Below, piece after piece: positions 27,436-36,947 of a DNA stretch of 64,000 nucleotides (position 1 is the stretch's first letter; each line of letters opens with the position of its first letter). The notes beneath the pieces are model-generated. The model saw only the letters and a list, made by a program, of their open reading frames with translations. It ran no database searches and was not told the origin of the DNA. Origin of the DNA: JAEYFP01 sp047602645. Its GTDB lineage: Bacteria > Bacillota > Clostridia > Lachnospirales > Lachnospiraceae. The position numbers and the translations under genes are program-made. The stretch spans positions 31,751-95,750 of the forward strand of contig JASGGU010000005.1 in NCBI GenBank assembly GCA_047602645.1, written 5' to 3'.

Positions 27436-28305
27436 CTACCCTTTCACTCCGCCCGCTGTTAAGGAGGAAACAAAATATTTTTGCAGGAATAAAAATACCA
27501 GATATAACGGAATAACAATCATGCAGATTGCCGCGCACATCAGCGGCCAGTTCGTACCAAATTCGCCCTTAAAGTTCATTAAACCTACTGTCAGCGGCAG
27601 TCCTTTCGTAGTTGTTATTGTTACGGTTTTTGCCCACATAAGTTCGCCCCAGATAAATGTAAAATTCATAACGATACATGTTGCAAGAGCTCCCTTCATT
27701 AACGGAAGTACTATTTTAAACATGGTCGAAATCTCTCCGGATCCGTCAATTCTTGCTGCTTCCAGCAACTCTTTTGGCACCGTATCAAAAAAATTCTTAA
27801 GGATAACCGTCGTTCCCGGAATGGACCATCCCACATATGCCAGTATAATCGGAATGTACATCATCTTTAAGAAGCCCAGCTTCGACATCATCATATAAAG
27901 AGGGATAATGATTGTTTCCGTAGGAAGCAGCTGAATTGCAAAACACAGCAAAACAATCAATTCCGGATGGGGAATTTTCAATCTTGCCAATGCATATGCG
28001 GCCATAATTGAGATTGTTTCAATAAAAAGAAGTGAAACAACCGCAATCATGATACTGTTAATAAAGTATTCTCCAATGTGACCTTCCGAAAATGCTTTCA
28101 CATAATTTGTGATTCCGAGTTTCTCCGGAAGCGCCCAGATACTTACATAAAATTCCTGTATTGTTTTAAAGGAAGTCTGTAATGAAAAAATAATAGGATA
28201 AATCCACACCGCAACCATTAGTATCAATATTACCCGGATAACCACCTTGAAAACCGTTATATCTTTTGCACCCGCGATGTGTGAGGCTCTGGTTTTAGTA
28301 TTCAT
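27436..28305 (-). CDS. sugar ABC transporter permease, MalG type
   Basis: A 289-residue inner permease with six membrane helices and the conserved EAA loop (ELLEAARIDGSGEISTMF), which docks on the ATPase. It overlaps the preceding permease by 11 bases. No ATPase gene lies in the locus; in this class (CUT1) a shared MsmK-type ATPase encoded elsewhere is common. Confidence 0.92.
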   Translation of the reverse strand: MNTKTRASHIAGAKDITVFKVVIRVILILMVAVWIYPIIFSLQTSFKTIQEFYVSIWALPEKLGITNYVKAFSEGHIGEYFINSIMIAVVSLLFIETISIMAAYALARLKIPHPELIVLLCFAIQLLPTETIIIPLYMMMSKLGFLKMMYIPIILAYVGWSIPGTTVILKNFFDTVPKELLEAARIDGSGEISTMFKIVLPLMKGALATCIVMNFTFIWGELMWAKTVTITTTKGLPLTVGLMNFKGEFGTNWPLMCAAICMIVIPLYLVFLFLQKYFVSSLTAGGVKG

Positions 28306-29224
28306 ATTTTTCTCCTCCCAGACTTCTGCGTAAAATAACTAAAATGCAAACTACAATTGCCGCATATACAATACTTACCGATGCGGCATATCCATATTTA
28401 TTGAACATGAATGCCTGTTCAACAATACGAAGCGGCGCTGTTTTAGATATGTCGCCGGGACCGCCTCCCGTCATAGAATAAACAATATCATACGTTTTGA
28501 AAGCACCCATGACACACATGGAAAGTGCCAGCTGAATTGTCGACTTCACAAGCGGAAGTATAATATATTTTGTTTCTTGTGAATATGTGGCTCCATCAAG
28601 TTTAGAGGACTCAAACAGGTCGACCGGCAATCCAATAATACCTGTAAAAACAAGCATCATGACAGTTCCGCTGCTTCTCCATCCCTGTACGAGACCAATC
28701 ACAACCAGTACCAACCCCTTTTGCGCCAGCCACGCTCTTTCCAGACTTTCCATCCCGATTGCGCCTAAAATATTATTAAGCAAGCCCTCATCTGTAGCTA
28801 AAACAAAGGTAAATAACAAACCCACGACCGAAAGCGGCAGCATTGCAGGTGAATAAAACACAAATCTGAAAAAAGCGCCTTCGAATTTTGAGACCCTATA
28901 GATCAACAAGGCCAGCATGATTCCCAGGAGCATCGCTGTAAATGTTGCAACTAATGCTATTACAAGTGAATAACCGATTGTTTTGGTTGTTGCCTTTTCT
29001 CCGAATAACTGTATATAATTGCTCAGGCCCGCAAAGCTTATTGAGGCTACGCCATCCCATTTACAGAAGCTGAGCACCAGATTCCAGACAACCGGAATTA
29101 TCGTTGCAAAAACGACCATTACAAGTGCCGGTAAACTAAATAAATATCCTATCGTGCGTAGCTTACGAGTATTCTCGTATGCCCGGCCTGCCCCTTTCGC
29201 CTTGTTTCTATCTTTTTTAGACAC
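28295..29224 (-). CDS. sugar ABC transporter permease, MalF type
   Basis: About 309 residues, six membrane helices and an EAA-type loop (LFESSKLDGATYSQETKYII). The start is set at GTG 29222-29224 because AAAGGCGG precedes it at good distance. The ATG at 29246-29248 has no site, and the longest frame begins inside the arm of the hairpin at 29256-29297. Forms the channel with the MalG-type subunit. Confidence 0.85.
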   Translation of the reverse strand: MSKKDRNKAKGAGRAYENTRKLRTIGYLFSLPALVMVVFATIIPVVWNLVLSFCKWDGVASISFAGLSNYIQLFGEKATTKTIGYSLVIALVATFTAMLLGIMLALLIYRVSKFEGAFFRFVFYSPAMLPLSVVGLLFTFVLATDEGLLNNILGAIGMESLERAWLAQKGLVLVVIGLVQGWRSSGTVMMLVFTGIIGLPVDLFESSKLDGATYSQETKYIILPLVKSTIQLALSMCVMGAFKTYDIVYSMTGGGPGDISKTAPLRIVEQAFMFNKYGYAASVSIVYAAIVVCILVILRRSLGGEKYEY

Positions 29225-29255
29225 AGTATGTATACCGCCTTTCTTCATCTTGAGC

Positions 29256-29297
29256 AAAAAATGGCCCCAAAACATTTCTTACATGTTTTGGGGCCAT
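29256..29297 (-). terminator. intra-operon terminator/attenuator
   Basis: Perfect 15-base-pair stem with a 7-base loop (arms 29261-29275 and 29283-29297), followed on the minus strand by six T. It lies between the binding-protein gene and the permease genes, where partial termination or 3'-end protection keeps the binding protein in excess over the membrane parts. Confidence 0.75.
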
Positions 29298-29315
29298 CCT
29301 GCTAATCAAACTCTA

Positions 29316-30623
29316 TTATTCCCCTTTAGCATTCACTCTTAAAGTTTCCAGCTCCTCTAATGCCGACGCACCGTTATAGATATAATTGGCAGGCATAGAA
29401 TTCTGCAGATAATCTGAAAGCTCCGGATCAATGTTTATAATCTCCGTCGGATAGATCTGATCCGAACATCTAGAGATGGATTCCATAAATATCGTATCAA
29501 TATCGGCACTTTCAGAGACTTTCATTGTGGGAACCTGTCCTCCCTCTGCTCTGAAAGTTGCAACCTCTTCACTTGTCAAATACTTCATGGCTTCAACTGC
29601 GCCTTCCACATTTTTTGAGGATGTAGGAATAAAATATCCGTCACAGCCGCCCAATAATGGATTCGTCGGGTTAGAGCCCATTGCCGGATAATCACAAACC
29701 ATATAATCTGTAATTCCGGTATTATCAATCGTCGTCTTAACTGTTGTTGTCGGGCAAAGTAAAAATCCTACCTTATGTGCCGTAACGGCTCCGTATGTCT
29801 GATCCTGTGTTACGGCAAGAGCTCCGTCTCCCGGATAAAACAGACCTTCGTCAAAAGCAGCTTTAACCTGATCGCATGCCGCTACAATTTTAGGATCTGT
29901 AAATGATACATCACCATTATTCCACACATCCAGTTCAGCATCTGTGCTCCAGGCCTGCATCATTGCATTTCTGGATAACCAGCATGCATAATCTTCCTGA
30001 ATACATGCTCCATATGCATCTGAGTTGCTTTCAATCCTTCTGCAGATATCCAAAAACTCATCCCATGTCATCTGTTCTTTGATTTCACTGTCCTCAATTC
30101 CTGCCGCTCTTGTAACTTCCAGATCAACCAGCATTGCCGGATATACCGTTTTATATGCTACATTGTATAACTTTTCATCATAGGTACCAATATCCAGAAC
30201 GCCGTCATTGAACGTAGACGCCCATGTTTCATCCATATATTCAGTCAAATCTGTAGCCAAACCGACTGATGTAAAGCTATTCATCTGATTCGGCCAATAC
30301 TGGACAAGATCTATCTGTTCATTTGCTGCAGCTGCCGTCTTTACGGTCTGCTCTACGGATGCCGAATCCCATGTTTTTGTGATAATATTATATTTATCAC
30401 CCAGTTTATCAATTAACATTTGTTCTACAGCATTATTCACATCCCCCGGATTAGTAATCATAACGACTAAATCCTGTTTTTCACCAGACGAACTGCTATT
30501 TGCTGTTTCCTCGCTTACCTGTGTTTCTCCTGCTGATGCCGTTTCCGTGCTTTCGCTTCCGCACGCACCCAGTGACAAAGCCATTGCACCAACCAACAAC
30601 AGCGACAATAATTTCTTTTTCAT
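29316..30623 (-). CDS. sugar ABC transporter solute-binding lipoprotein
   Basis: A 435-residue family 1 extracellular binding protein with a lipoprotein signal: positively charged start, hydrophobic core and lipobox LGAC with the acylated Cys21, then a Ser/Thr-rich linker. It captures the sugar outside the cell and delivers it to the two permeases encoded downstream. First gene of the transport operon, GGGAGG site upstream. A YesMN-type pair directly upstream likely regulates it. Confidence 0.92.
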   Translation of the reverse strand: MKKKLLSLLLVGAMALSLGACGSESTETASAGETQVSEETANSSSSGEKQDLVVMITNPGDVNNAVEQMLIDKLGDKYNIITKTWDSASVEQTVKTAAAANEQIDLVQYWPNQMNSFTSVGLATDLTEYMDETWASTFNDGVLDIGTYDEKLYNVAYKTVYPAMLVDLEVTRAAGIEDSEIKEQMTWDEFLDICRRIESNSDAYGACIQEDYACWLSRNAMMQAWSTDAELDVWNNGDVSFTDPKIVAACDQVKAAFDEGLFYPGDGALAVTQDQTYGAVTAHKVGFLLCPTTTVKTTIDNTGITDYMVCDYPAMGSNPTNPLLGGCDGYFIPTSSKNVEGAVEAMKYLTSEEVATFRAEGGQVPTMKVSESADIDTIFMESISRCSDQIYPTEIINIDPELSDYLQNSMPANYIYNGASALEELETLRVNAKGE

Positions 30624-30740
30624 ACATAACCTCCCTATTTTTGTTTGTTCCCTTTCGGTAAATTAATCATAGCAAATTTAAAGAGCCGGAAATCATGTCA
30701 CAATTCTACAATTTTATGTAAAATATCAACGCTTTTCCAT

Positions 30741-32264
30741 CTAAATTGATTCCGTTCGATAATAACCTGCACTCTTGCCGGTTTTCTTCTTAAATGCTCT
30801 TGAAAAATACGAATAGCTGCTATATCCGACTCTTTCTGCAATTTCATAGATGGACAAATTTGTCTTTTCCAACAGCCTTAATGCTTCCTCCATTCTCGTA
30901 TCAACGACAAAATCTGTAAAAGGCCTTCCTGTTTCCTTTTTAAATTTAGCGGAAATATAGTTCGGTGATTTTCCAAGTTCATCTGCAAGCTTTTCAACAC
31001 TAACCTGATCAGCATAGTTTTCTTTAATAAAGATACACATTTTCTTTACAATGGGCGAATAACTTTCATAGTTTAAATAATCCTTCTCCGCACATGTCAT
31101 AATCAGGTCTTTCAGTTCTTTCATACTATCTTCAAAATGGATTCCGGAGGTCATCGTTTGATACTTCCTATCATAATCAGTATCAACTCTTCCCCTTTTT
31201 AACAACGAAAAATAAATTTTTTTCAAGAAGCTTTCTACTGATTGCTTCGTATAGCTATGATTCTTAATATCCTCTTCAAGAAGATTTAAAACAGCTTCCA
31301 TATTTTCTGTTTTATGATCATCTATGATATCCAAGTATTCTTTCTGCTTCTTTTCCGATAGTTTCTCAATCGTTATCCTTGAATTTAAGGCATACATTGT
31401 ACAATATCCCTTTTCATGATAAAAATTCTGATTCATCGCTTCCTGTGCCTGTGAATATACAATATGAATGTCTTTCAGACCTTTCACATCCGATATTCCT
31501 GTCGTTAATACAACATTTTTCTCTGACAATTCCTTATTTAAATCCTGTATACATTTTTTCATATTGTACTGATTATTAATGTTTAAGAAGCTCGAATTTT
31601 CTCCCTGACAAATACAAATATACTGATTGTCTGTGAGCGGAACTACCCCTCCAAAACCTTCCAGCTTTATTTGCAGGATTTTCAGCAAATCCTGTGTATT
31701 CATGGGTTCCTCAATCTTCCATGATTCTACACGCATCATCGTAATATAGATGTATTTTATATTATGCATATTATACTTTTTCATCAGAAGCTCTTTTAAT
31801 TTATCCGTATTTTCATATGCTTCTCCGGCAGATATGATATGCAAAATAGACTTTTCATACATCTCAAAATACTTAGATTCTTCGTTTTTTTCTTCTATCA
31901 GATTTTTTACTTCGTTCATTATTTTGGCAATGAGTTTCTGTGGCTTCACCGGTTTTAATTCGTATCCGTTTGCCCCTAATTGCAATGCTTTTTGACAATA
32001 CTCAAATTCACTATACGCACTAAGAAGAATATATCTGCATTCCAATTTCTTCTTTTTAATCTCTTCCAGAAGCTTCAATCCATCCATCCTGGGCATACGA
32101 ATATCCGCAACAACAATATCCGGATCAAAATCAGAAAAATCTTTATATGCCTCTTCCCCATCCCCATAATCCTTTACATTCTCAAATCCATAGTTTTCCC
32201 AATCTATGCCGTAGCGTATCCCCTCTCTAATCTGCTTATCGTCATCAACAATCATCAGCTTCAT
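30741..32264 (-). CDS. AraC-type response regulator (YesN-like)
   Basis: A 507-residue regulator: receiver domain at the N-terminus (Asp54 in VVADIRMPRMDG), a ~250-residue middle region and a C-terminal AraC double helix-turn-helix (VEKLADELGKSPNYISAKF, IYEIAERVGYSSYSYFSRAF). It pairs with the kinase encoded 15 bases upstream. YesN-like proteins activate carbohydrate uptake genes, here most likely the binding-protein operon starting at 30623. Confidence 0.93.
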   Translation of the reverse strand: MKLMIVDDDKQIREGIRYGIDWENYGFENVKDYGDGEEAYKDFSDFDPDIVVADIRMPRMDGLKLLEEIKKKKLECRYILLSAYSEFEYCQKALQLGANGYELKPVKPQKLIAKIMNEVKNLIEEKNEESKYFEMYEKSILHIISAGEAYENTDKLKELLMKKYNMHNIKYIYITMMRVESWKIEEPMNTQDLLKILQIKLEGFGGVVPLTDNQYICICQGENSSFLNINNQYNMKKCIQDLNKELSEKNVVLTTGISDVKGLKDIHIVYSQAQEAMNQNFYHEKGYCTMYALNSRITIEKLSEKKQKEYLDIIDDHKTENMEAVLNLLEEDIKNHSYTKQSVESFLKKIYFSLLKRGRVDTDYDRKYQTMTSGIHFEDSMKELKDLIMTCAEKDYLNYESYSPIVKKMCIFIKENYADQVSVEKLADELGKSPNYISAKFKKETGRPFTDFVVDTRMEEALRLLEKTNLSIYEIAERVGYSSYSYFSRAFKKKTGKSAGYYRTESI

Positions 32265-32279
32265 TAATTTATGTCCTCC

Positions 32280-34049
32280 TTACATTTGCGCTTTCAAACG
32301 CAGCCGAACTATCGTACCTATATTTTTTTTACTAAAAAAAGTCAGCCCAAACTCTTCTCCGTATCCCGATTTCAAACGTGCGTCAATATTTTTAAGCGCA
32401 AATGCTTCCTGCTTTGAATTGTCACGCAGCAGTTCCCGAATTTCTTTCTGATCTGCGCCCTTACCGTTATCTATTACCACGATTTCTATAATTTCACCCC
32501 TTTTTTTGATTCGCAGTTTTATGGTTCCATTCTCTTTTCTTTCTCTTATTCCGTGGGTGATGGCATTTTCAAGTAAGGGTTGAATAATTAGTTTCGGAAT
32601 TTTATATAAATAAAGACTCTCATCAACATCCTGTACAAACCGGACCTTATCTCCAAGCTGTGCCTCCCAAATAAATTCATAATTTTCCAAAAAGGTCATA
32701 TCTTCCTGAATGGTTATTAGATTCACACCGCTTTTCAAAATATACCGATAAACATCCGCAAGAGCTTCTAACTGCTCGCTTACTATATAATCCTTATTGC
32801 GAAAAGAAAGCCAATGAATGGAATCTAACGAATTGTACAAGAAATGAGGATTCATCTGAGATAACAGCATCTCTCTTTCCGCTTCCTGCGTTTTTATGGT
32901 CTGGACATACACCTGTTCAATCAATCTGTTTATATGAACAGTCATATCTTCAAATCCATGTTCGACAATGCCTAATTCATCTTTGGAAAACTGTCTGTCT
33001 TTTAAATTTTCATTTGCAGACTGAAAATCTCCTGCTTTAACTGTTTCTATTCTTTTCGACAAATGATATAACGGTTTTAAAATAGTTTTATTTTGTATCC
33101 AGGCATATACAATACCGAAAAAGATGCATAGCGCAATCGCGATGATAACAAAAAATATTTGTGTATGATAAGCATTCAGCGGATATTCCACCTCGAACAG
33201 ATACCAGCCGGAATCTCCGCACTTCGAATATAGTACAATATAATTGTTATTGCTACTGTTCATTCTGAAGTATCCATAATCCCGATCTTTCTGTTCCATG
33301 AACTTCTCCCATACTTCTTGTGCAACATTTGTATTCTCGCCATTTTCAGCCATAACATTTCCCATTTCATCCATAATCAGCGTATTTACTATAACGCTCC
33401 CACTCTGATAAGGAATATACAGATTTTGAAGATCTGCATTGTTAATATGAATACTCAGTGATCCGGTGCTTTGCTGCGTAACGTAGTTCAGAATTTCTAC
33501 ATAATAAGACAATTCATTTTGATTTTCTTTATTAATACCTTTATAAAAGCTGGTCATATGACTGGGGATCCAAAATGAATGTTCTTTATCTTCAATGCGT
33601 TCCGTATAGTGGGTATCCTCATTTTCTCCAAGATACCGATTTCCTCTCTGTAACAATATCTTCCCGTTTTTACTAATGACAATACTGTCACAGCAATCAA
33701 TAGATTCAACCAGTGCTTTCATTTTTTCTGATACATTTCTGTAATCAATCACTGACGCATTTCCGTCAGATATTGCTCTTACCGAACTGTCCTTACTCAG
33801 TTCATCCATCGATTGAATAATTGATTTGTACATATTTTCAATATCCTTGCTGGATTTGTTCAAAAGAGAGATCTGTGAAACATACTGGTTTTGGATTGTC
33901 AGATTTATCATATTTACAGATAAAATACTTCCCAGAACAAGAATGGGAACAATTACCAGACTTACCAATGCCAATATCATTTTTTTTTGAATCGGTAAGT
34001 CTTTTATTCTTCCTTTTAACTCAGATTTCATCTTTTTTATAGTTACCAT
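32280..34049 (-). CDS. sensor histidine kinase (YesM-like)
   Basis: A 589-residue kinase: membrane segment near residue 25-45, a long extracytoplasmic sensor region, a second membrane segment near 300-320, HAMP domain, and a His_kinase/HATPase pair with the phosphoacceptor in MNPHFLYNSLDSI, then VVIDNGKG. This is the usual form of carbohydrate sensors in Firmicutes. GGGGGA site before the ATG. Senses a sugar, possibly through the lipoprotein, and phosphorylates the YesN-like partner. Confidence 0.92.
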   Translation of the reverse strand: MVTIKKMKSELKGRIKDLPIQKKMILALVSLVIVPILVLGSILSVNMINLTIQNQYVSQISLLNKSSKDIENMYKSIIQSMDELSKDSSVRAISDGNASVIDYRNVSEKMKALVESIDCCDSIVISKNGKILLQRGNRYLGENEDTHYTERIEDKEHSFWIPSHMTSFYKGINKENQNELSYYVEILNYVTQQSTGSLSIHINNADLQNLYIPYQSGSVIVNTLIMDEMGNVMAENGENTNVAQEVWEKFMEQKDRDYGYFRMNSSNNNYIVLYSKCGDSGWYLFEVEYPLNAYHTQIFFVIIAIALCIFFGIVYAWIQNKTILKPLYHLSKRIETVKAGDFQSANENLKDRQFSKDELGIVEHGFEDMTVHINRLIEQVYVQTIKTQEAEREMLLSQMNPHFLYNSLDSIHWLSFRNKDYIVSEQLEALADVYRYILKSGVNLITIQEDMTFLENYEFIWEAQLGDKVRFVQDVDESLYLYKIPKLIIQPLLENAITHGIRERKENGTIKLRIKKRGEIIEIVVIDNGKGADQKEIRELLRDNSKQEAFALKNIDARLKSGYGEEFGLTFFSKKNIGTIVRLRLKAQM

Positions 34050-34089
34050 ATGTCCCCCACTCCCTGTAGCAGCTAAACTGATTATAACA

Positions 34090-34128
34090 AAAAAAGTACA
34101 AACAATACCATGAGATGTATTGTTTGTA
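34090..34128 (-). terminator. terminator of the aldolase-dehydratase operon
   Basis: Perfect 11-base-pair stem with an 8-base loop (arms 34099-34109 and 34118-34128), followed on the minus strand by AC and seven T. It separates the aldolase-dehydratase operon from the YesMN genes. Confidence 0.8.
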
Positions 34129-34136
34129 TTTTCCAG

Positions 34137-35285
34137 TCACCATTCTGCGATTGAATGATCAGAATGCCTCCATACTGGATTTTTCCAGGAATGCGGATTC
34201 CTATTCTCCTGCAGAATTAAGTCCTCATTTACTTCGACTCCTAATCCCGGCAGCTTAGGCAGCTCTGCATATCCATCCTTAAATTCAAATACGTCTTGAT
34301 TTTTAATATAATCTAAGACACCATGATATTCATTATAATGAATTCCCATACTTTGCTCCTGAATAAATGCATTATAGGACGTTGCATCTACTTGAAGGCA
34401 GGCTGCCAAAGCCACAGGGCCTAATGGGCAATGAGGAGCCAATGCTACATCGTAAGCCTCCGCCATTGCTGCTATTTTCTTCACTTCGGTTATTCCTCCC
34501 GCATGAGATAAGTCCGGTTGAATAATATCGATTCCTCCCATTTGCAGTAATCGTTTAAAGTCAAATTTCGAGAAAAGACGTTCTCCGGTTGCAATCGGAA
34601 TATTGGCAGCTCTTCTGATTTCTAAAAACTCTTCCATATTTTCGCATAAAACCGGCTCCTCAATGAACATCAGATCATATTCCTCAAGCTTTTTAGCCAA
34701 AATCTTTGCCATCGGCTTATGTACTCTTCCATGAAAATCAACAGCAATTCCAAAGTATTTACCGACCTTTTCCCTTATTGATGCTACCCTTTCAAGAACC
34801 TCATCAATTTTTTCATAGGAATCAACAATCTGGAGTTCCTCTGTCGCGTTCATTTTTATTGCCGTAAAACCGGCTTTTTGTTTCTCCAAAGCCGCCTCTG
34901 CAACATCCGACGGCCTATCACCGCCGATCCAGGAATAGACACGCATTTTTTCCCGGCAGCTTCCGCCCATCAATTCATATACCGGCGCTTGATAGTATTT
35001 TCCCTTTATATCCCATAACGCCTGGTCAATACCTGCAATAGCGCTCATTATAACGGGACCGCCTCTGTAAAAGCCTGCTCTATATAGTGTATTCCAAATA
35101 TCTTCTATCATCATTGGATTTTGACCAATCAGATATTCCTTCATTTCTTCCACACAAGCCTGTACGGTTGCCGCTTTCCCTTCAATAACCGGCTCACCCC
35201 ATCCAACCAATCCTTCATCAGTCTCAATCTTTACAAATCCCCATCTTGGTCTGCACAAATAGGTGTTAATTTTTGTAATCTTCAT
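34137..35285 (-). CDS. dgoD: D-galactonate dehydratase, enolase superfamily
   Basis: A 382-residue enzyme of the mandelate racemase/enolase group that closely follows E. coli DgoD: MKITKINTYLCRPRWGFVKI at the start, YRGGPVIMSAIAGIDQALWD, the base region DFHGRV, the metal ligands EEPV and GERLFS, the second His in APHCPLGP, and the ending RHSDHSIAEW. It turns D-galactonate into 2-keto-3-deoxygalactonate. The start is ATG 35283-35285, overlapping the aldolase stop by 4 bases; a longer form is not supported. Assignment is from memory of the family, with high similarity throughout. Confidence 0.92.
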   Translation of the reverse strand: MKITKINTYLCRPRWGFVKIETDEGLVGWGEPVIEGKAATVQACVEEMKEYLIGQNPMMIEDIWNTLYRAGFYRGGPVIMSAIAGIDQALWDIKGKYYQAPVYELMGGSCREKMRVYSWIGGDRPSDVAEAALEKQKAGFTAIKMNATEELQIVDSYEKIDEVLERVASIREKVGKYFGIAVDFHGRVHKPMAKILAKKLEEYDLMFIEEPVLCENMEEFLEIRRAANIPIATGERLFSKFDFKRLLQMGGIDIIQPDLSHAGGITEVKKIAAMAEAYDVALAPHCPLGPVALAACLQVDATSYNAFIQEQSMGIHYNEYHGVLDYIKNQDVFEFKDGYAELPKLPGLGVEVNEDLILQENRNPHSWKNPVWRHSDHSIAEW

Positions 35286-35911
35286 CCCTGTACTCCTTCC
35301 ACCGACATTACCATCTCTCTTACATAACTCTCTGCGCCCTGCCAATCATTCGCTTCTAGGTACTGCTTCGCAATCATATTACTGCCAATTCCTACACCAA
35401 TATAACCCTGTCTGAAAAATTCATTTATATTATCTCTGTTAACCCCGCCGACTGCAACATAATTAGTTCCGTTAAATGGCCCCTTTATACTTTTGATATA
35501 GCTGTCAGGCATATCTCCTGCCGGAAAAAGTTTCATTGTGTTGATGCCGTATGAGGTGCAGATATCAACATCTGTAGGTGTCAGCACTCCCGGCAATACT
35601 TTAATGCCATGTTTTAAGCAGAATTCTATCGCATGAACATTTACAGACGGTGTTAAAAAGAATTCTGCGCCCGCTTCAAAAGCTTTCACACATCTCTCTT
35701 CATTTATTACAGTTCCGGCACCTATCACAATCTTATCAGCGTACAACCCTCTGGCGATCTGTATTAGTTCACATGCGTTATCTGAATTCATTGCAAACTC
35801 ATACATTCTAATGCCGCCATGATATGCCGCTTCCAAATATCCTTCCATCTTTTCTGTCGGTACATTTCTGATAATAGCACAAATTTTATTTTTTTCGAAT
35901 AACTCCTTCAT
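35282..35911 (-). CDS. 2-dehydro-3-deoxy-6-phosphogalactonate/gluconate aldolase
   Basis: A 209-residue class I aldolase of the KDPG/KDPGal family, with Glu in MYEFAMNS, the Schiff-base Lys in MKLFPAGDM and the phosphate-binding GIGSNM near the end. It cleaves the phosphorylated keto-deoxy acid to pyruvate and glyceraldehyde 3-phosphate. It is translationally coupled to dgoD, so the galactonate-side substrate (DgoA role) is favoured. GGAGG precedes the ATG. Confidence 0.9.
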   Translation of the reverse strand: MKELFEKNKICAIIRNVPTEKMEGYLEAAYHGGIRMYEFAMNSDNACELIQIARGLYADKIVIGAGTVINEERCVKAFEAGAEFFLTPSVNVHAIEFCLKHGIKVLPGVLTPTDVDICTSYGINTMKLFPAGDMPDSYIKSIKGPFNGTNYVAVGGVNRDNINEFFRQGYIGVGIGSNMIAKQYLEANDWQGAESYVREMVMSVEGVQG

Positions 35912-35922
35912 ATTTTCCTCCG

Positions 35923-35958
35923 TTCCGCATAGTGGAATATTATTTTATATTGTGGAAT
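35923..35958. promoter_or_regulatory. probable IclR operators
   Basis: Two GTGGAAT repeats (within 35930-35938 and 35950-35958), 20 bases apart, the first part of an imperfect palindrome TTCCGCATAGTGGAA (35923-35937). They lie between the -10 box and the ATG of the aldolase gene, where binding by the divergently encoded IclR protein would block transcription. Confidence 0.55.
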
Positions 35959-35966
35959 CTATATTT

Positions 35967-35995
35967 TTTATACGACTATTTATGATATTTGTCAA
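35967..35995 (-). promoter_or_regulatory. promoter of the aldolase-dehydratase operon
   Basis: Minus-strand -35 TTGACA (35995-35990) and -10 TATAAA (35972-35967), spacer 17 bases, close to consensus. The start of transcription falls next to the GTGGAAT repeats. Confidence 0.7.
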
Positions 35996-36093
35996 TCATA
36001 ATATATTTTATATTTCATAAATATCTATAATTTTCATTTTTTGATTTACAAGTCGCGCTTAAATCATTATTATAAAATGGATGGAGGTATCCT

Positions 36094-36867
36094 ATGAATG
36101 ATAAAAATGTACAATCGATAGATCGCATTTTTGATATAATTGAGTTTTTGGCATCTGCTCCCGGCGGCTACTCTTTAAACAGTATCAGTGTCGCAATCAA
36201 TCTGCCCAAAAGCACGGTACACCGCCTTCTTGCAACATTGACAAATCGAAGTTATGTAATGCAGGATGAAACTACCAAAAACTATAAGTTGACTCTTCGT
36301 TTATACGAAATCAGCAGTCACGCCTTCCAGGCCCCTGATTTGCTCACAATTTGCCGTCCGTTTCTGTCCGCATTATCAGAATCTACCAATGAAGCCGTTC
36401 ATCTGGTTGTGAGAGAAAACAATGATGTTGTATATATTTACAAAGCAGATTCCTCTAACAGTATTGTTCGCATGTCCTCCCATGTAGGCTTACACAATCC
36501 CATGTATTGCACGGGAGTCGGAAAAGCAATGCTTGCGTACCTGCCTGTAGAAGAAGTCCGGTCTATCTGGAATTCTTCAGAAATTATCAAGTATACACCA
36601 AATACTATTATTGATTATGAAAGGCTGTTATCAGAATTAGAATTGATACATCAGACCGGATATGCATTTGATAATGAAGAACATGAATTGGGTATTAATT
36701 GTCTTGCAATCCCATTGTTTAATTATTTAAATATACCTGTTGCCGCAATCAGTATTTCCGTTCCTGTCACTCGCTTTAAACAGTTAGACCGGGAAATAAT
36801 CATTCAAAATCTTCTCCATATAAAAGAGAATATTTCTCATCTGCTGGGTTCCGTCACATTGTCATAA
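36094..36867 (+). CDS. IclR family transcriptional regulator
   Basis: A 257-residue protein with an N-terminal winged helix (YSLNSISVAINLPKSTVHRL) and a C-terminal IclR effector-binding domain (YCTGVGKAMLAYLP). KdgR-type IclR proteins respond to 2-keto-3-deoxygluconate-type acids, which fits the enzymes encoded divergently. GGATGGAGG site before the ATG. It likely represses dgo genes and perhaps the GH78/ABC operon until a pathway intermediate appears. Confidence 0.92.
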   Translation: MNDKNVQSIDRIFDIIEFLASAPGGYSLNSISVAINLPKSTVHRLLATLTNRSYVMQDETTKNYKLTLRLYEISSHAFQAPDLLTICRPFLSALSESTNEAVHLVVRENNDVVYIYKADSSNSIVRMSSHVGLHNPMYCTGVGKAMLAYLPVEEVRSIWNSSEIIKYTPNTIIDYERLLSELELIHQTGYAFDNEEHELGINCLAIPLFNYLNIPVAAISISVPVTRFKQLDREIIIQNLLHIKENISHLLGSVTLS

Positions 36868-36947
36868 TCGAGGTACCCGGCGTGATCAAATATTCCTTTC
36901 AAGATTCGGCGATGAATATCCCCTTCCTTTGTATCATCATCAGATTC

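Noticed and set aside
29225..29275. Longer N-terminus for the MalF-type permease
   Set aside because: The first ATG lies in the arm of the terminator hairpin and the second has no ribosome binding site.
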